From assembly GCA_025964625.1 (NCBI GenBank), contig JAOPYL010000157.1, forward strand, positions 1 to 49,238: a stretch of DNA of 49,238 bases, given 5' to 3'. This document shows positions 16,833 through 26,113 of the stretch, in pieces. The translations under genes were made by a program, and so were the position numbers. This DNA comes from Actinoallomurus sp. Lineage in GTDB: Bacteria; Actinomycetota; Actinomycetes; Streptosporangiales; Streptosporangiaceae. Position 1 is the first letter of the stretch, and the number at the start of each line of letters is the position of its first letter. The notes beneath the pieces are model-generated. The model was given only the letters and a program-made list of their open reading frames with translations. It did no database searches and was not told the DNA's origin.

Positions 16833-17596
16833 GCGGTGAGCTCCTGGTCGAGGACGTGGGCGCGGTCCGGGTGCTGACACTCAACCGCCCCGGGGCCCGC
16901 AATGCTCTCAGCGGGGGGTTGATCAGCGCTCTCTACCGGGCGCTGCTCGACGTCGACGCGGACGACTCGGTCCGCGTCGCGGTCCTCACCGGAGCCGATC
17001 CCGCCTTCTGCGCCGGTGTCGACCTGAAGCAGGCCGCGCGTGAGGGCGCGGCGTACTTCAGGCGCTTCGAGGACGAGAACTGCGTCGGCCGGGTCGCGCT
17101 GGTGCGCAAACCGGTCATCGGCGCCGTGAACGGCGCCGCGTTCGCCGGCGGCCTGGAGATCGCGCTTGGCTGCGACTTCCTGCTCGCCTCCGACCGCGCG
17201 GTGTTCGCCGACACCCACGTCCGGGTCGGTGTCCTCCCCGGTGGCGGGCTCACCGCGCGGCTGCCGCAACTCGTCGGGTCCGCCTGGGCGCGGCGCATGT
17301 CGATGACCGGCGAGGTGGTCGACGCGGCGCAGGCCGAGCGGATCGGCCTGGTCACCGAGGTGGTGGCGCACGACCGGCTCCGTGAACGCGCCCTCGAGCT
17401 GGCCGCCGCGGTGGCCGAGGTGGCGGGGGAGCCCATGCGCGCGCTCACGCGGATCTACGCCGAGAGCGCCGCGAGCCAGCTCGGTCCCGCGCTGGAGATC
17501 GAGACCGCCGTCGCACGGGAGCACTCCAGCTTCGACGGGCTGGAGGAGCGCCGGGTGGCCGTCACCCGCCGCAACCGGGATCAGCTGCCCGGCTGA
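16829..17596 (+). CDS. Enoyl-CoA hydratase/isomerase family protein
   Basis: A 255-residue crotonase-fold protein. The oxyanion-hole blocks AFCAGVDLKQ and NGAAFAGGLEIALGCDF are present and Glu 110 matches the first catalytic glutamate, but the second one (LPE-type motif) is lost, reading THVRVGVLPGGG. One glutamate is compatible with isomerase, hydrolase or retro-type crotonase reactions as well as slow hydration. It begins with a GTG overlapping the thioesterase stop, so the pair is translationally coupled, and converges on the aldehyde dehydrogenase gene with only 20 bases between. Confidence 0.85.
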   Translation: MSGELLVEDVGAVRVLTLNRPGARNALSGGLISALYRALLDVDADDSVRVAVLTGADPAFCAGVDLKQAAREGAAYFRRFEDENCVGRVALVRKPVIGAVNGAAFAGGLEIALGCDFLLASDRAVFADTHVRVGVLPGGGLTARLPQLVGSAWARRMSMTGEVVDAAQAERIGLVTEVVAHDRLRERALELAAAVAEVAGEPMRALTRIYAESAASQLGPALEIETAVAREHSSFDGLEERRVAVTRRNRDQLPG

Positions 17597-17616
17597 CGGC
17601 GGTGCCGGCCGGCCCC

Positions 17617-19083
17617 TCAGCCGAGCGTGAACGGATCCCGGGTCTCCCCGGACAGCTCCACCCAGATCGCCTTGGTCTCGGTGTAGTCGCGGATGGCGTC
17701 GGCGCCGTTCTCCCGGCCGATCCCCGACAGGCCGAAGCCGCCGAAGGGGACCTGCGGGGCGACCGCACGATAGGCGTTCACCCACACGGTGCCCGCGCGC
17801 AGCCGCGCGGCGATCCGGTGTGCCCGGTGCACGTCCTTGGTCCACACCGAAGCCGCGAGTCCGTACGGGGTGCCGTTGGCGAGCGCGACGGCCTCATCCT
17901 CGGAGGAGAACGTGCTCACCGCCAGCACCGGCCCGAAGATCTCCTCGGTGATCGCGCGGGCGTCCTCGGGCAGGTTGGTGAGCACGGTGGGCCGGACGAA
18001 GTAGCCGCCCAGCTCCGGCACCGGCTCGCCGCCGCAGGCGATGGTCGCGCCCTGCTCCCGGGCGGCACCGAAGTGCTCCAGCACCTTGGCGAACTGACGG
18101 TCGTTGGCCAGCGGTCCCATCTCCGTCGCCTCGGCCCGGGGGTCACCGATGACGATCTGGTTGGCGCGCTCGACGACCTTGCCCACCAGCCGCTCGGCCA
18201 CCGACTCGTGCACCAGCAAGCGCGAACCCGCCAGGCAGGTCTGACCGGCGGCCGCGAACACCCCGGCGACCAGGCCGTTGGCCGCCGCGTCGAGGTCGGC
18301 GTCGGCGAAGACGACCTGCGCGGACTTGCCGCCCAGCTCCAGGGTCACCCTGGTGACGTTGTCGGCCGCGGCGTGGGCCACCGCCTTACCGGTCTCGGTG
18401 GAGCCGGTGAACGCGACCTTGTCCACCCCGGGATGCGCGGACAGCGCCTTCCCGGTCTGCGGGCCCCACCCGGTGATCACGTTCACGACGCCCGGCGGGA
18501 AGCCCGCCTCCGCGATGAGTCCGGCCAGGGCGACCGTTGACGCGGGCGTGTAGTCGCTCGGCTTGACGACCACCGTGCAGCCGGCGGCGAGGGCGGGGGC
18601 TAGCTTCCAGGTCAGCAGCAGGAGCGGGGAGTTCCAGGGAGTGATCGCGGCCACGACGCCCACCGGCTCGTGCCGGGTGTAGACGAGGTAGTTGGGCTTA
18701 CCGGTGGGGATCACCTCGCCCTGGAGCTTGTCGGCCAGCCCGGCGAAGTAGGTGTACCAGGCGGGCAGACCTTTGGCCTGGCCCGCCATCTCCCGCAGTA
18801 GCTTGCCGCCGTCGCGTACCTCCAGCTCGGCCAGCCGGTCGGCGTCCCTGGCGATCAGCCCGGCCAGCGTCCGGAGCAGCTCGCCGCGGTCCGTCGCGGT
18901 GAGCGCGCCCCACGGGCCCGACAGCGCGGCGCGGGCGGCGGACACCGCCCTGTCCACGTCTTCGGCCGTGCCGTCCGCGACCTGCGCCCATGGCTCACCG
19001 GTGTAGGGGTCGAGCGACTCATAGGTCCGCGCCGAGTCCGACGGCACGAACTTGCCGTCGATGTAGAGACTGAACTGCTCCAT
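17617..19083 (-). CDS. NAD(P)-dependent aldehyde dehydrogenase
   Basis: A 488-residue aldehyde dehydrogenase of usual length. It has PWNSP (Asn 151), the cofactor block FTGSTETGKAVAHAA, general base Glu 249 in LELGGKSAQ, nucleophile Cys 283 in AAGQTCLAGSR, and EIFGPVLAVSTF. It oxidises an aldehyde to the acid, in keeping with a pathway producing aldehydes from alcohol oxidation or aldol cleavage. GGAGGAG precedes the ATG. It is the last gene of the ten-gene minus-strand operon that begins with the 86-residue protein. Confidence 0.92.
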   Translation of the reverse strand: MEQFSLYIDGKFVPSDSARTYESLDPYTGEPWAQVADGTAEDVDRAVSAARAALSGPWGALTATDRGELLRTLAGLIARDADRLAELEVRDGGKLLREMAGQAKGLPAWYTYFAGLADKLQGEVIPTGKPNYLVYTRHEPVGVVAAITPWNSPLLLLTWKLAPALAAGCTVVVKPSDYTPASTVALAGLIAEAGFPPGVVNVITGWGPQTGKALSAHPGVDKVAFTGSTETGKAVAHAAADNVTRVTLELGGKSAQVVFADADLDAAANGLVAGVFAAAGQTCLAGSRLLVHESVAERLVGKVVERANQIVIGDPRAEATEMGPLANDRQFAKVLEHFGAAREQGATIACGGEPVPELGGYFVRPTVLTNLPEDARAITEEIFGPVLAVSTFSSEDEAVALANGTPYGLAASVWTKDVHRAHRIAARLRAGTVWVNAYRAVAPQVPFGGFGLSGIGRENGADAIRDYTETKAIWVELSGETRDPFTLG

Positions 19084-19106
19084 CGCTCCTCCTGATACCG
19101 CAGGCT

Positions 19107-20258
19107 CTAGTCGAGCCCGCCGCGCTTGACCAACTGGGCCGCGATGACGTTGCGCTGGATCTCGTTGGTGCCCTCACCGACGATCATCAGCGGTGCGTCG
19201 CGGAAGTACCGCTCGACGTCGAACTCCGTCGAATAGCCGTAACCGCCGTGGACCCGGACCGCGTTGAGTGCGATCTCCATCCCGACCTCTGAGGCGAACA
19301 GCTTGGCCATGCCCGCCTCCATGTCGCAGCGTTGCCCCGCGTCGTACTGGCGGGCCGCGTACAGGGTCAGCTGGCGCGCCGCGGTCAGCTTGGTGGCCAT
19401 GTCGGCCAGGTAGTTGCCGACCGACTGGTGTTTCCAGATGGGCCGCCCGAAGCTTTCGCGCTCCTGCGCGTAGCGCAACGCGTCGTCCAGGGCGGCCTTG
19501 CCGACCCCGAGCGCGCGGGAGGCCACCTGGATGCGGCCGATCTCCAGGCCCTTCATCATCTGTGCGAACCCGTGGCCCTCCTCGCCGCCGAGCAGCGAGA
19601 ACGCCGGGGCGCGATAGTCGGAGAAGGACAGTTCGCAGGACTCGACACCCTTGTACCCCAGCTTCGGCAGGTCCCGGGACACGTCGAGCCCAGGGCCGTG
19701 CTCCACGAGCAGGATCGACACGCCCCGGTGCCGGGGCGTCGCGGCCGGATCCGTCTTGCACAGCAACGCGATCAGCTGCGAGCGCCGGGCGTTGGTGATC
19801 CAGGTCTTCGCGCCGTTGACGACGTACTCCTCGCCGTCCCGGCGCGCGACGGTGGTGATGGCCTGCAGGTCGGAACCGCCGCCGGGCTCAGTCAGCGCCA
19901 TCGTCGCGCGGATCTCGCCGGTCGCCATCTTCGGCAGGTACCGGTCCTTCTGCTCCTGCGTCCCGAACGCCAGCAGCAGCTTGGCCACCACGGTGTGGCC
20001 GCCCATGGCCCCGGCCAGGCTCATCCAGCCGCGGGCGAGCTGCTCGGTGACCTGGACGTAGCACGGCGTCGACACCGGCGCCTCACCCCACGGCTCGGGA
20101 ATCGCCAGGCCGTAGATCCCGAGTCCCTTCATCTGCTCGATGAGCTTGTCCGGGTACTGGTTCGCGTGCTCCAGCTCGCGTACGACCGGCCGGACCTCAC
20201 GGTCGACGAAGTCACGGACGATGTCGACGACGGCCTGCTCTTCGACGCTCAGTTCCAC
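19107..20258 (-). CDS. Acyl-CoA dehydrogenase, full-length canonical
   Basis: A 383-residue acyl-CoA dehydrogenase with all standard elements: ATMALTEPGGGSDLQAI (flavin and substrate), KTWITNARRSQ, RESFGRPIWKHQSV, VHGGYGYSTEFDVERYFRDA, and the catalytic base Glu 362 in IVGEGTNEIQR. Unlike the split pair in the neighbouring operon it should act as a homotetramer. It makes a 2,3-double bond in an acyl-CoA and passes electrons to ETF. The GTG has AAGGAG seven bases upstream. The gap to the preceding CoA-transferase gene is 19 bases, within the operon. Confidence 0.92.
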   Translation of the reverse strand: MELSVEEQAVVDIVRDFVDREVRPVVRELEHANQYPDKLIEQMKGLGIYGLAIPEPWGEAPVSTPCYVQVTEQLARGWMSLAGAMGGHTVVAKLLLAFGTQEQKDRYLPKMATGEIRATMALTEPGGGSDLQAITTVARRDGEEYVVNGAKTWITNARRSQLIALLCKTDPAATPRHRGVSILLVEHGPGLDVSRDLPKLGYKGVESCELSFSDYRAPAFSLLGGEEGHGFAQMMKGLEIGRIQVASRALGVGKAALDDALRYAQERESFGRPIWKHQSVGNYLADMATKLTAARQLTLYAARQYDAGQRCDMEAGMAKLFASEVGMEIALNAVRVHGGYGYSTEFDVERYFRDAPLMIVGEGTNEIQRNVIAAQLVKRGGLD

Positions 20259-20277
20259 GCCAGCTCCTTCAGATGAC

Positions 20278-21462
20278 TCAGATGACGCCGTCGGCCCGCA
20301 GCCGCGCGGTGTCGGTGTGGGTACGGCCGAGCTCGCGCAGGATCGCGTCCGTGTGCTCGCCGACCGCCGGGACGGCGTCCATTCGCGCGGTGACACCATC
20401 CAGTGTGACCGGCGGCAGGAGCGCGCGTACCGGACCACCAGGGGTTTCGACCTGGCGCCAGCGTTCGCGCCCGCGCAGCACCGGGTGGTCCAGGAACTGG
20501 GGCACCGTGCGCAGCCTCGCGTTGGCGATGCCGGCCGCGTCCAGCTGCTCCACGGCGGCGGCGGTCCCGAGCTCGGCGAGCCGGTCGGAGATGAGCCTGT
20601 TGAGCTCGGCCCTGTTGGCCACCCGCGCCGAGTTGCGCGCGAACCGCTCGTCCGTGGCCAGGGCCGGGTCCTTCAGCACGTCGGAACAGAACGTGCGCCA
20701 CTCCCGGTCGTTCTGCACCGCGACGATGACCACGTCCCCGTCGGCGGTCGGGTAGGGACCGTAGGGCGCGATGGTCGCGTGCTCGCCGCCGACGCGGCCC
20801 GGCGGGCGGCCGCCGTAGTCGGTGTAGTACGCGGGGGAGCCGAGCCACTCCGCGAGCGCCTCGAACAGCGAGATCTCCACGGCGGGCGCGATGCCCGTGT
20901 TCGCACGCTGGAGCAGCGAGGTGAGGATGCCTGAGAAGGCGTACATCCCGGCCGCGATGTCCGCGACCGAGATGCCCACCTTCACCATGTCCTCGGCCGT
21001 GCCGGTCACTGACATCAGGCCGGTCTCGGCCTGCACCAGCAGGTCGTACGCCTTGCGGTCGGCCCACGGCCCGCTCGACCCGAACCCGGACACGTCGCAG
21101 ACAACGAGCCGGGGCAGCCGTGGATTCAGCTCCGCCGCGCTCAAGCCCAGGCGGGCGGCCGCGCCGGGCGCGAGGTTCTGGACGAAGACGTCCGCGCCGG
21201 CCAGCAGCTCGTCGAGGATCGCCCGGCCGGCGGGGGACTTCAGGTTGAGCGTCAGCGACTCCTTGGACCGGTTGAGCCACACGAAGTAGCTCGACTGGCC
21301 GTGCACGGACTCGTCGTAGCCGCGCGCGAAATCCCCGGCGCCGGGCCGCTCCACCTTGATCACCCTGGCGCCCAGATCCGCGAGCTGGCGGGTGGCGAAC
21401 GGGGCCGCCACCGCCTGTTCGAGGCTGACCACCGTGATGCCGTCCAGGGGACGGGCGCTCAC
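20278..21462 (-). CDS. CaiB/BaiF family CoA-transferase
   Basis: A 394-residue class III CoA-transferase, only distantly similar to the other one in the window. Blocks: LDGITVVSLEQAVAAPFATRQLADLGARVIKVERP, NRSKESLTLNLKSPAGR, DRKAYDLLVQAETGLMSVTG with the catalytic Asp position, and VGISVADIAAGMYAFSGIL. The CDVSGFGSSGPWADR segment is typical of transferases rather than racemases. It could load CoA onto an acid from another CoA ester of the pathway without using ATP. The GTG overlaps the stop of the enoyl-CoA hydratase-like gene. Confidence 0.9.
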   Translation of the reverse strand: MSARPLDGITVVSLEQAVAAPFATRQLADLGARVIKVERPGAGDFARGYDESVHGQSSYFVWLNRSKESLTLNLKSPAGRAILDELLAGADVFVQNLAPGAAARLGLSAAELNPRLPRLVVCDVSGFGSSGPWADRKAYDLLVQAETGLMSVTGTAEDMVKVGISVADIAAGMYAFSGILTSLLQRANTGIAPAVEISLFEALAEWLGSPAYYTDYGGRPPGRVGGEHATIAPYGPYPTADGDVVIVAVQNDREWRTFCSDVLKDPALATDERFARNSARVANRAELNRLISDRLAELGTAAAVEQLDAAGIANARLRTVPQFLDHPVLRGRERWRQVETPGGPVRALLPPVTLDGVTARMDAVPAVGEHTDAILRELGRTHTDTARLRADGVI

Positions 21463-22238
21463 CGCAGGCGCCGCTCTCGACGCTCGCCGTGGGCCGTGGG
21501 CTCGCGGCCGTGGTTGCCGAGCTGGGCGTAGGACAGGCCGTGCCGCTGGGACAGCGACCACGGCTCGTCCAGCGCCTCCCACACGGCTCGGACGGTGCCC
21601 TGGACCGCCTCGGGCCGCCGGCTCGCGATCTCCTCGGCCAGTGCCTGCGCCGCCGGCCACAACTCCGCGCGCTCGACCACCTCGGTCACCAGGCCCAGCC
21701 GCAGCGCCGTCGCGGCCGTGATGCGTTCCTCGTTGCCGGTCAGCGCCCACCGCAGCACGTCGCCGAGCGGCACCCCGCGCCGCACCATCCCCACCGGTTC
21801 GAGCGCGGAGACCATGCCGCCGTTGGCGTGCGGGTCGAAGAAGGTGGCGTCGTCGGAGCAGATCACGATATCGGACTCATTGATGAAGTACATCGCCCCG
21901 CCCGCGGCCATGCCGTGGACGGCGGTGATCACCGGCTTCCACACCCGGTGCTGCTTGGGCCCGAGCAGCACACCGGGATCCTGCTGGTTCCAGATGTTCT
22001 GATCGCTCCACCACGGGCCCTCGGTCATGTCGATCCCGGTGCAGAAGGCCCGGTCGCCCGCGGCGCGCAACACGGCCACATGGATGTCGTCGTCGTCGCG
22101 GACCCGTTGCCAGATCGCGGCGATCTCGGTCGTCATCCTCTGGTTGAACGAGTTCAGCCGGTCGGGGCGGTTCAGCGTGATCGTGGCGACGTGCCCGGAC
22201 ACCTCGAACAGCACAGTCGACCCGTCGGACGCCGTCAT
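21459..22238 (-). CDS. Crotonase-fold protein lacking both catalytic glutamates
   Basis: A 259-residue enoyl-CoA hydratase-family protein. The first oxyanion block is AFCTGIDMTEGPWW and the second MAAGGAMYFINESDIVICS. Where hydratases have GGxxE, this has GGAMY, and the second glutamate region reads FFDPHANGGMVS, so neither catalytic Glu is in place. A Trp-rich insert (GPWWSDQNIWNQQD) replaces the usual flexible loop. It is therefore unlikely to be a simple hydratase; ring-handling or C-C cleaving crotonases also depart from the glutamate pair. Both ends overlap neighbours by four bases. Confidence 0.82.
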   Translation of the reverse strand: MTASDGSTVLFEVSGHVATITLNRPDRLNSFNQRMTTEIAAIWQRVRDDDDIHVAVLRAAGDRAFCTGIDMTEGPWWSDQNIWNQQDPGVLLGPKQHRVWKPVITAVHGMAAGGAMYFINESDIVICSDDATFFDPHANGGMVSALEPVGMVRRGVPLGDVLRWALTGNEERITAATALRLGLVTEVVERAELWPAAQALAEEIASRRPEAVQGTVRAVWEALDEPWSLSQRHGLSYAQLGNHGREPTAHGERRERRLR

Positions 22239-23827
22239 CGCTTCCCCTCGGCGGCGAACCGGCCGGTCAGCTCGCGCTTGACGATCTTGCCCATCGCGTT
22301 CCGGGGCAGGGTTGCCACGATCTCCAGCTGCTCCGGCAGCTTGCGGATGCTCAGGCCGTGGTCGCGCAGGTGCGCGCACAGACCCACCAGGTCCGGCGGT
22401 GCACCGGGGTCGGCCGGTACGACCACCGCGCACGCCCGCTCACCGGTCTCCGCATCGGGCAGCCCGACGACCGCGACCTCGGCGACGGCCGAATGGGTGA
22501 TCAAGAGTTCCTCCAGTTCGCGGGCGGAGATGTTCTCCATCTTGCGGATGATGACGTCCTTCATCCGTCCGGTCACCGTGACATAGCCCCGTTCATCGCG
22601 GAAGCCGAGATCGCCGGTGCGGAAATAGCCGTCGGCGTCGAACGCCTCGGCGTCCAGCGACGCGTCGACGTAGCCGAGCATCAGCTGCGGGCCGCGCACG
22701 CGCAGCTCACCGGTCTCGCCGTCCTCGGCGCGGGTGCCGTCGGGCCGCACCACGATCACCTCGCCGCCCTCGCCGGGGCAGCCCTCCGACGTCGCGTGGT
22801 CGGCGTCGGTGTCGTCCCAGCGGCCCCAGGTGATGTACGGGCATTCGGTCAGTCCGTAGCCGGACACGACGCCGACGCCGCCCAGCTCGCGCTTCACCTC
22901 ATAATGCAGGGATTCGGGGCGCGGCGACCCGCCGCAGAGCGTGACCCTGGCCCGGGGGAACAGGGGTGTTCCCGGCTGTGCGCGCTGCCGCGCCAGATAG
23001 GCCTTGATGAAGGGGAGACCCGAGCCGACGAGCGTGACGCCCTGCTCGGTCAGCAGGTCCACGGTGGTATGCGGGTCGAACACCGCACTGACGATCATGC
23101 TGCTGCCCGTACGCAGCGCGCTCAGCACGTGGGCGATTCCGCCGACGTGCGCCATCGGCAGCAGGGTCGCCGTGACGTCCTCGGGCCGCAGCGCAAGGTG
23201 CGCGCAGAACGTGCCGGACGCCGCGATCAGCCCGCGGTCGGTGTGCTTGGCGCCCTTGGCGTCCGAGGTCGTACCGGAGGTGTAGAAGATCCACCGCACC
23301 GCCGGCCCGCCGTCGGGTGCGTCCGCGGGTGGCTCCGGCGGCAGCGAGGCCGGGTCGCCCTCGGGTAGTCCGTCGTCCACGCGCAGCACTTCGAGCCCCG
23401 GTTGGGCGGCCGCCACCGTCCTGGCCATCGCCTCGTGGTCGACGCCCCGGAACATGCCGGGCACCAGGAGCCAGCGGGTGCCGGCCTGCCGGCAGATGAA
23501 GCCGAGCTCCCGCTCGCGCAGCATCATGACCAGCGGGTTCTGTGTCGCGCCCAGCCTCGCCAGCGCCAGCGCCAGCGTGATGGTCTCAATCCGGTTCGGT
23601 AGCTGCCAGGACACCACGTCGCCCGGCCGTACGCCGAGCGACAGTAGCCCGGCCGCCGCACGCTCCACCGCGTCGCGCATTTCGCCGAACGTCACCCGGC
23701 GCCGGTGCTCGTCGACGACGACCCTCGCGTCCGGCGTCGCCTCCGCGCGCGCGACCAGCAGCCGCCAGATCGTGCCGGCCTCGAGACCGCCGGCCGGCAC
23801 CGGTGCGGCCGTCCGCGTCCGCTGCAC
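22235..23827 (-). CDS. AMP-forming acyl/aryl-CoA ligase (IpfF-like position)
   Basis: A 530-residue ANL-superfamily ligase that adenylates a carboxylate and transfers it to CoA. P-loop WIFYTSGTTSDAKGAKH, motif SGYGLTECPYITWG, the FRTGDLGFRDERGYVTVTGRMKDVI hinge, and the C-terminal lysine in LPRNAMGKIVKREL are all present. Following the Rieske alpha and beta genes it corresponds to the ligase that activates aryl-acyl acids in the ipf set. The start is uncertain: this GTG lies just after the beta-subunit stop, while a TTG overlapping that stop is also in frame; neither has a good ribosome site, so translation is likely coupled. Confidence 0.9.
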   Translation of the reverse strand: MQRTRTAAPVPAGGLEAGTIWRLLVARAEATPDARVVVDEHRRRVTFGEMRDAVERAAAGLLSLGVRPGDVVSWQLPNRIETITLALALARLGATQNPLVMMLRERELGFICRQAGTRWLLVPGMFRGVDHEAMARTVAAAQPGLEVLRVDDGLPEGDPASLPPEPPADAPDGGPAVRWIFYTSGTTSDAKGAKHTDRGLIAASGTFCAHLALRPEDVTATLLPMAHVGGIAHVLSALRTGSSMIVSAVFDPHTTVDLLTEQGVTLVGSGLPFIKAYLARQRAQPGTPLFPRARVTLCGGSPRPESLHYEVKRELGGVGVVSGYGLTECPYITWGRWDDTDADHATSEGCPGEGGEVIVVRPDGTRAEDGETGELRVRGPQLMLGYVDASLDAEAFDADGYFRTGDLGFRDERGYVTVTGRMKDVIIRKMENISARELEELLITHSAVAEVAVVGLPDAETGERACAVVVPADPGAPPDLVGLCAHLRDHGLSIRKLPEQLEIVATLPRNAMGKIVKRELTGRFAAEGKR

Positions 23828-23832
23828 CGCGC

Positions 23833-24345
23833 TCAAAGGAGGAACGCCATCGTCGGCAGGGGGGCGCCCGCGTTGACCAGGTGCACGGTCTTGGCGACCA
23901 GTCTCGGCCCGCGCTCGGGATCGGTCGTGCGCACCCGGTGGATGACACGTCCCGCCCACACGCTCATGTCGTACCGGTACTCGTACAGGACGAAGTTCGA
24001 GCCGACGGTGACCGTATCGTCGTCGCGGTCGAGGAGTTCCAGGTTGGTCAGCAGCCTGCGCATCATCGACGGCGGGGTCTGGGAGTGCCGGGAGCCGGTG
24101 TTGAGCTGGGCGACGCGGCTGCGGATCCGGCGGCGGTTGTCGTACACGTAGGACAGGTCCGTGTTCGGGTCGGCGTCCGGGGACATCGGCACCCAGTAGA
24201 GGCCGTCGTCGTCCCAGAGCGCCTCCCACTCGGAATAGCGCGCCTCGTCGGCGAGCCGCGCCTCCAGGTACAGGAACGACTCGATCGCCGGGTCGATGCC
24301 CACGGCGCCGGTTCGTACGGACCCGGTCTCGGTGGCGCTGGTCAT
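23833..24345 (-). CDS. Ring-hydroxylating dioxygenase beta subunit
   Basis: A 170-residue small subunit of Rieske non-haem iron dioxygenases, with the cone-like fold. Typical blocks: IESFLYLEARLADEARYSEWEALWDDDGLYWVPM, DNRRRIRSRVAQLNTG, and SNFVLYEYRYDMSVWAGRVIHRVR. The subunit is structural and builds the alpha3-beta3 hexamer. Its ATG overlaps the alpha stop, ensuring balanced expression. It matches the ipfB position in the aryl-propionate system. Confidence 0.92.
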   Translation of the reverse strand: MTSATETGSVRTGAVGIDPAIESFLYLEARLADEARYSEWEALWDDDGLYWVPMSPDADPNTDLSYVYDNRRRIRSRVAQLNTGSRHSQTPPSMMRRLLTNLELLDRDDDTVTVGSNFVLYEYRYDMSVWAGRVIHRVRTTDPERGPRLVAKTVHLVNAGAPLPTMAFLL

Positions 24346-25643
24346 CGGTTCACTCCTTCCGGGGCGTCGAGGACCGAGGCCCAGTGCTGCCACAGTCCGC
24401 GCTGGGGCGTCTCGGAACTCTTGTCGTGATTGACCGTCCCGGAGTCCTCGTGCACGTCGGTGGTCGCGCCTCGGGCCAGCATGAGCCACTCCGGGCTGCG
24501 GGCGGCCAGGCCGAGCTGGTTGCGGGCCCCGATCTCCCCGTCGTCGGCGATGAGGAAGCCCGCCGGTCCCATGGCGCCCTCGGTGCGCCGCAGCATGCGG
24601 GTGTTCAGCTCGTCCATCCCCGGAATCAGTGCGGGTGTCGTGTAGGCGATGGTCTCGCCCGGCGCGAGCGGCTCGACGAACATGATGTTCATCTCGGCCA
24701 GGAACAGGTTGGGGAAGATCATTGTGTGCGGCGGGCCGACCACGAACGCCTTGTGCGTGTCCTCGGGGCCGTGCGCCTCCTCCATGGCGGCGACGTAGCG
24801 CGGCAGCTTCTCCCGGGGTGCCCGGCCGAACCACACGAACTCCTCGTCCAGGCGGGAGTACTCGGGCAGGTAGTCGATCTCGGAGTGGCCGTCGCCGAGA
24901 TCCCGGACGTAGACCTCGACCTTGCTCGGCACGTGCGAGACCTTGGCCTCGCGCACCGCCTCATACACCGACTGGTGGGTGAACAACGCGTGGTAGCCGT
25001 CCACGTTGTTCTCGATCACCATCTTCCAGTTGCTGAAGTGGCGGTGCTTCATCCAGCCGGCCCGCAGGTCCAGCCCACCGGTCGGGGAAAGTGCCAGCAG
25101 CCGGTCGATCGCGCCGGTGGCCCGGCCCAGGTGCTCGCGCAGCGAGATGCCGTCCGGCGACAGCGAGGCGAACACGAAGCCCCCGTACTCGTCCACCCTG
25201 GGCGCCGGGGCGAGGCCCAGCTCGCTCCTCCTGGCGAGGAACTCCTCGGAGTAGCCGGTACGCATGGGCACCGCGACCAGCGCTCCGTCGTTCTTGAACG
25301 TCCACCCGTGATACGGACAGCGGAAGGTCGTGCTGTTGCCGCGCTCGGCGTTGCACAGCCGGTTGCCCCGGTGCGCGCAGCGGTTCGCCAGCACGTGCAC
25401 CTTGCCGTCGCGGCCACGGCTGACGATCATCGGTTCGCGCCCGATCCGCCGCGTGACATAGTCGCCCGGCTCGGGCACCTCGCTCTCGTGGGCGACGAAG
25501 ACCCAGCCCTGCCGGTAGATGCGCTCCAGTTCGAGCTCGAACACCTCTGGGTCGGTGTAGACCGACCCGTGCACCCGGTCGGGCCGGACCAGGTCACGCA
25601 CCCCGTTTCGCCTCGGCGCGGGCCGCGTCTCGACTTCGGTCAT
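24342..25643 (-). CDS. Rieske ring-hydroxylating dioxygenase alpha subunit
   Basis: A 433-residue catalytic subunit. The Rieske [2Fe-2S] site is Cys 89-x-His 91 and Cys 109-x2-His 112; the mononuclear iron site is ENNVDGYHALFTHQS, with His 218 and His 223 and the bridging Asp 215. It should place two hydroxyls on an aromatic ring using electrons from the reductase encoded at 35.7 kb. Its position between a thiolase/DUF35 pair and a CoA ligase suggests that the substrate is an aryl-acyl-CoA attacked at the ring carbon bearing the side chain, as for IpfAB. Its ATG overlaps the DUF35 stop. Confidence 0.95.
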   Translation of the reverse strand: MTEVETRPAPRRNGVRDLVRPDRVHGSVYTDPEVFELELERIYRQGWVFVAHESEVPEPGDYVTRRIGREPMIVSRGRDGKVHVLANRCAHRGNRLCNAERGNSTTFRCPYHGWTFKNDGALVAVPMRTGYSEEFLARRSELGLAPAPRVDEYGGFVFASLSPDGISLREHLGRATGAIDRLLALSPTGGLDLRAGWMKHRHFSNWKMVIENNVDGYHALFTHQSVYEAVREAKVSHVPSKVEVYVRDLGDGHSEIDYLPEYSRLDEEFVWFGRAPREKLPRYVAAMEEAHGPEDTHKAFVVGPPHTMIFPNLFLAEMNIMFVEPLAPGETIAYTTPALIPGMDELNTRMLRRTEGAMGPAGFLIADDGEIGARNQLGLAARSPEWLMLARGATTDVHEDSGTVNHDKSSETPQRGLWQHWASVLDAPEGVNR

Positions 25644-26113
25644 CAGGGGTCCTCCCTTTCACCATGTGGAGTTGTGCGTGCTGTGAAGGCCGGAACGGCC
25701 ACGTCGCCGAGACGGCGGAAGCCGATCGAGACGGCGTCGCCGATCGCGGGCGGGTGGGGGAGCGGCTCCAGCGACGTCAGCACCAGGCGGTGGCCGCCGG
25801 CCATCTCGACGTCGGCGACCGGGTACGGAGCGCGTGCGCGGACCAGGCCGCGTTCCAGCCGGTGCACCATGGTCACGGAGTGCACGGTCCCGCGCGGGTC
25901 CACCGGCCGCCAGTCGGCGCCGGTGGTGGCGCACCCGTCGCACACCCTCTGTTCGAGTTCGAGGGCCAGGCCGCACGCCGGGCAGAAGGGGAGCACGAGC
26001 AGGCCGTCGGCGGCGCCGGAGTACAACGGCGCCAGCGGATCGCCGTCGACGGCCGGGGCCAGCTCCGCGCCGAGCAACCAGTCCTCCGCCACCACGCCCA
26101 CAGTCTCCGTCAT
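25643..26113 (-). CDS. DUF35 OB-fold protein, IpfE-like position
   Basis: A 156-residue DUF35 protein with zinc ribbon cysteines 44, 47, 58 and 61, and an OB fold from GTVHSVTMVHRLERG to VSIGFRRLGDVAVPAF. Expected to bind the CoA ester and partner the thiolase-fold protein whose stop it overlaps by four bases. It corresponds to ipfE. An N-terminal segment of about 35 residues before the zinc ribbon is longer than needed and may contact the partner. Confidence 0.9.
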   Translation of the reverse strand: MTETVGVVAEDWLLGAELAPAVDGDPLAPLYSGAADGLLVLPFCPACGLALELEQRVCDGCATTGADWRPVDPRGTVHSVTMVHRLERGLVRARAPYPVADVEMAGGHRLVLTSLEPLPHPPAIGDAVSIGFRRLGDVAVPAFTARTTPHGEREDP

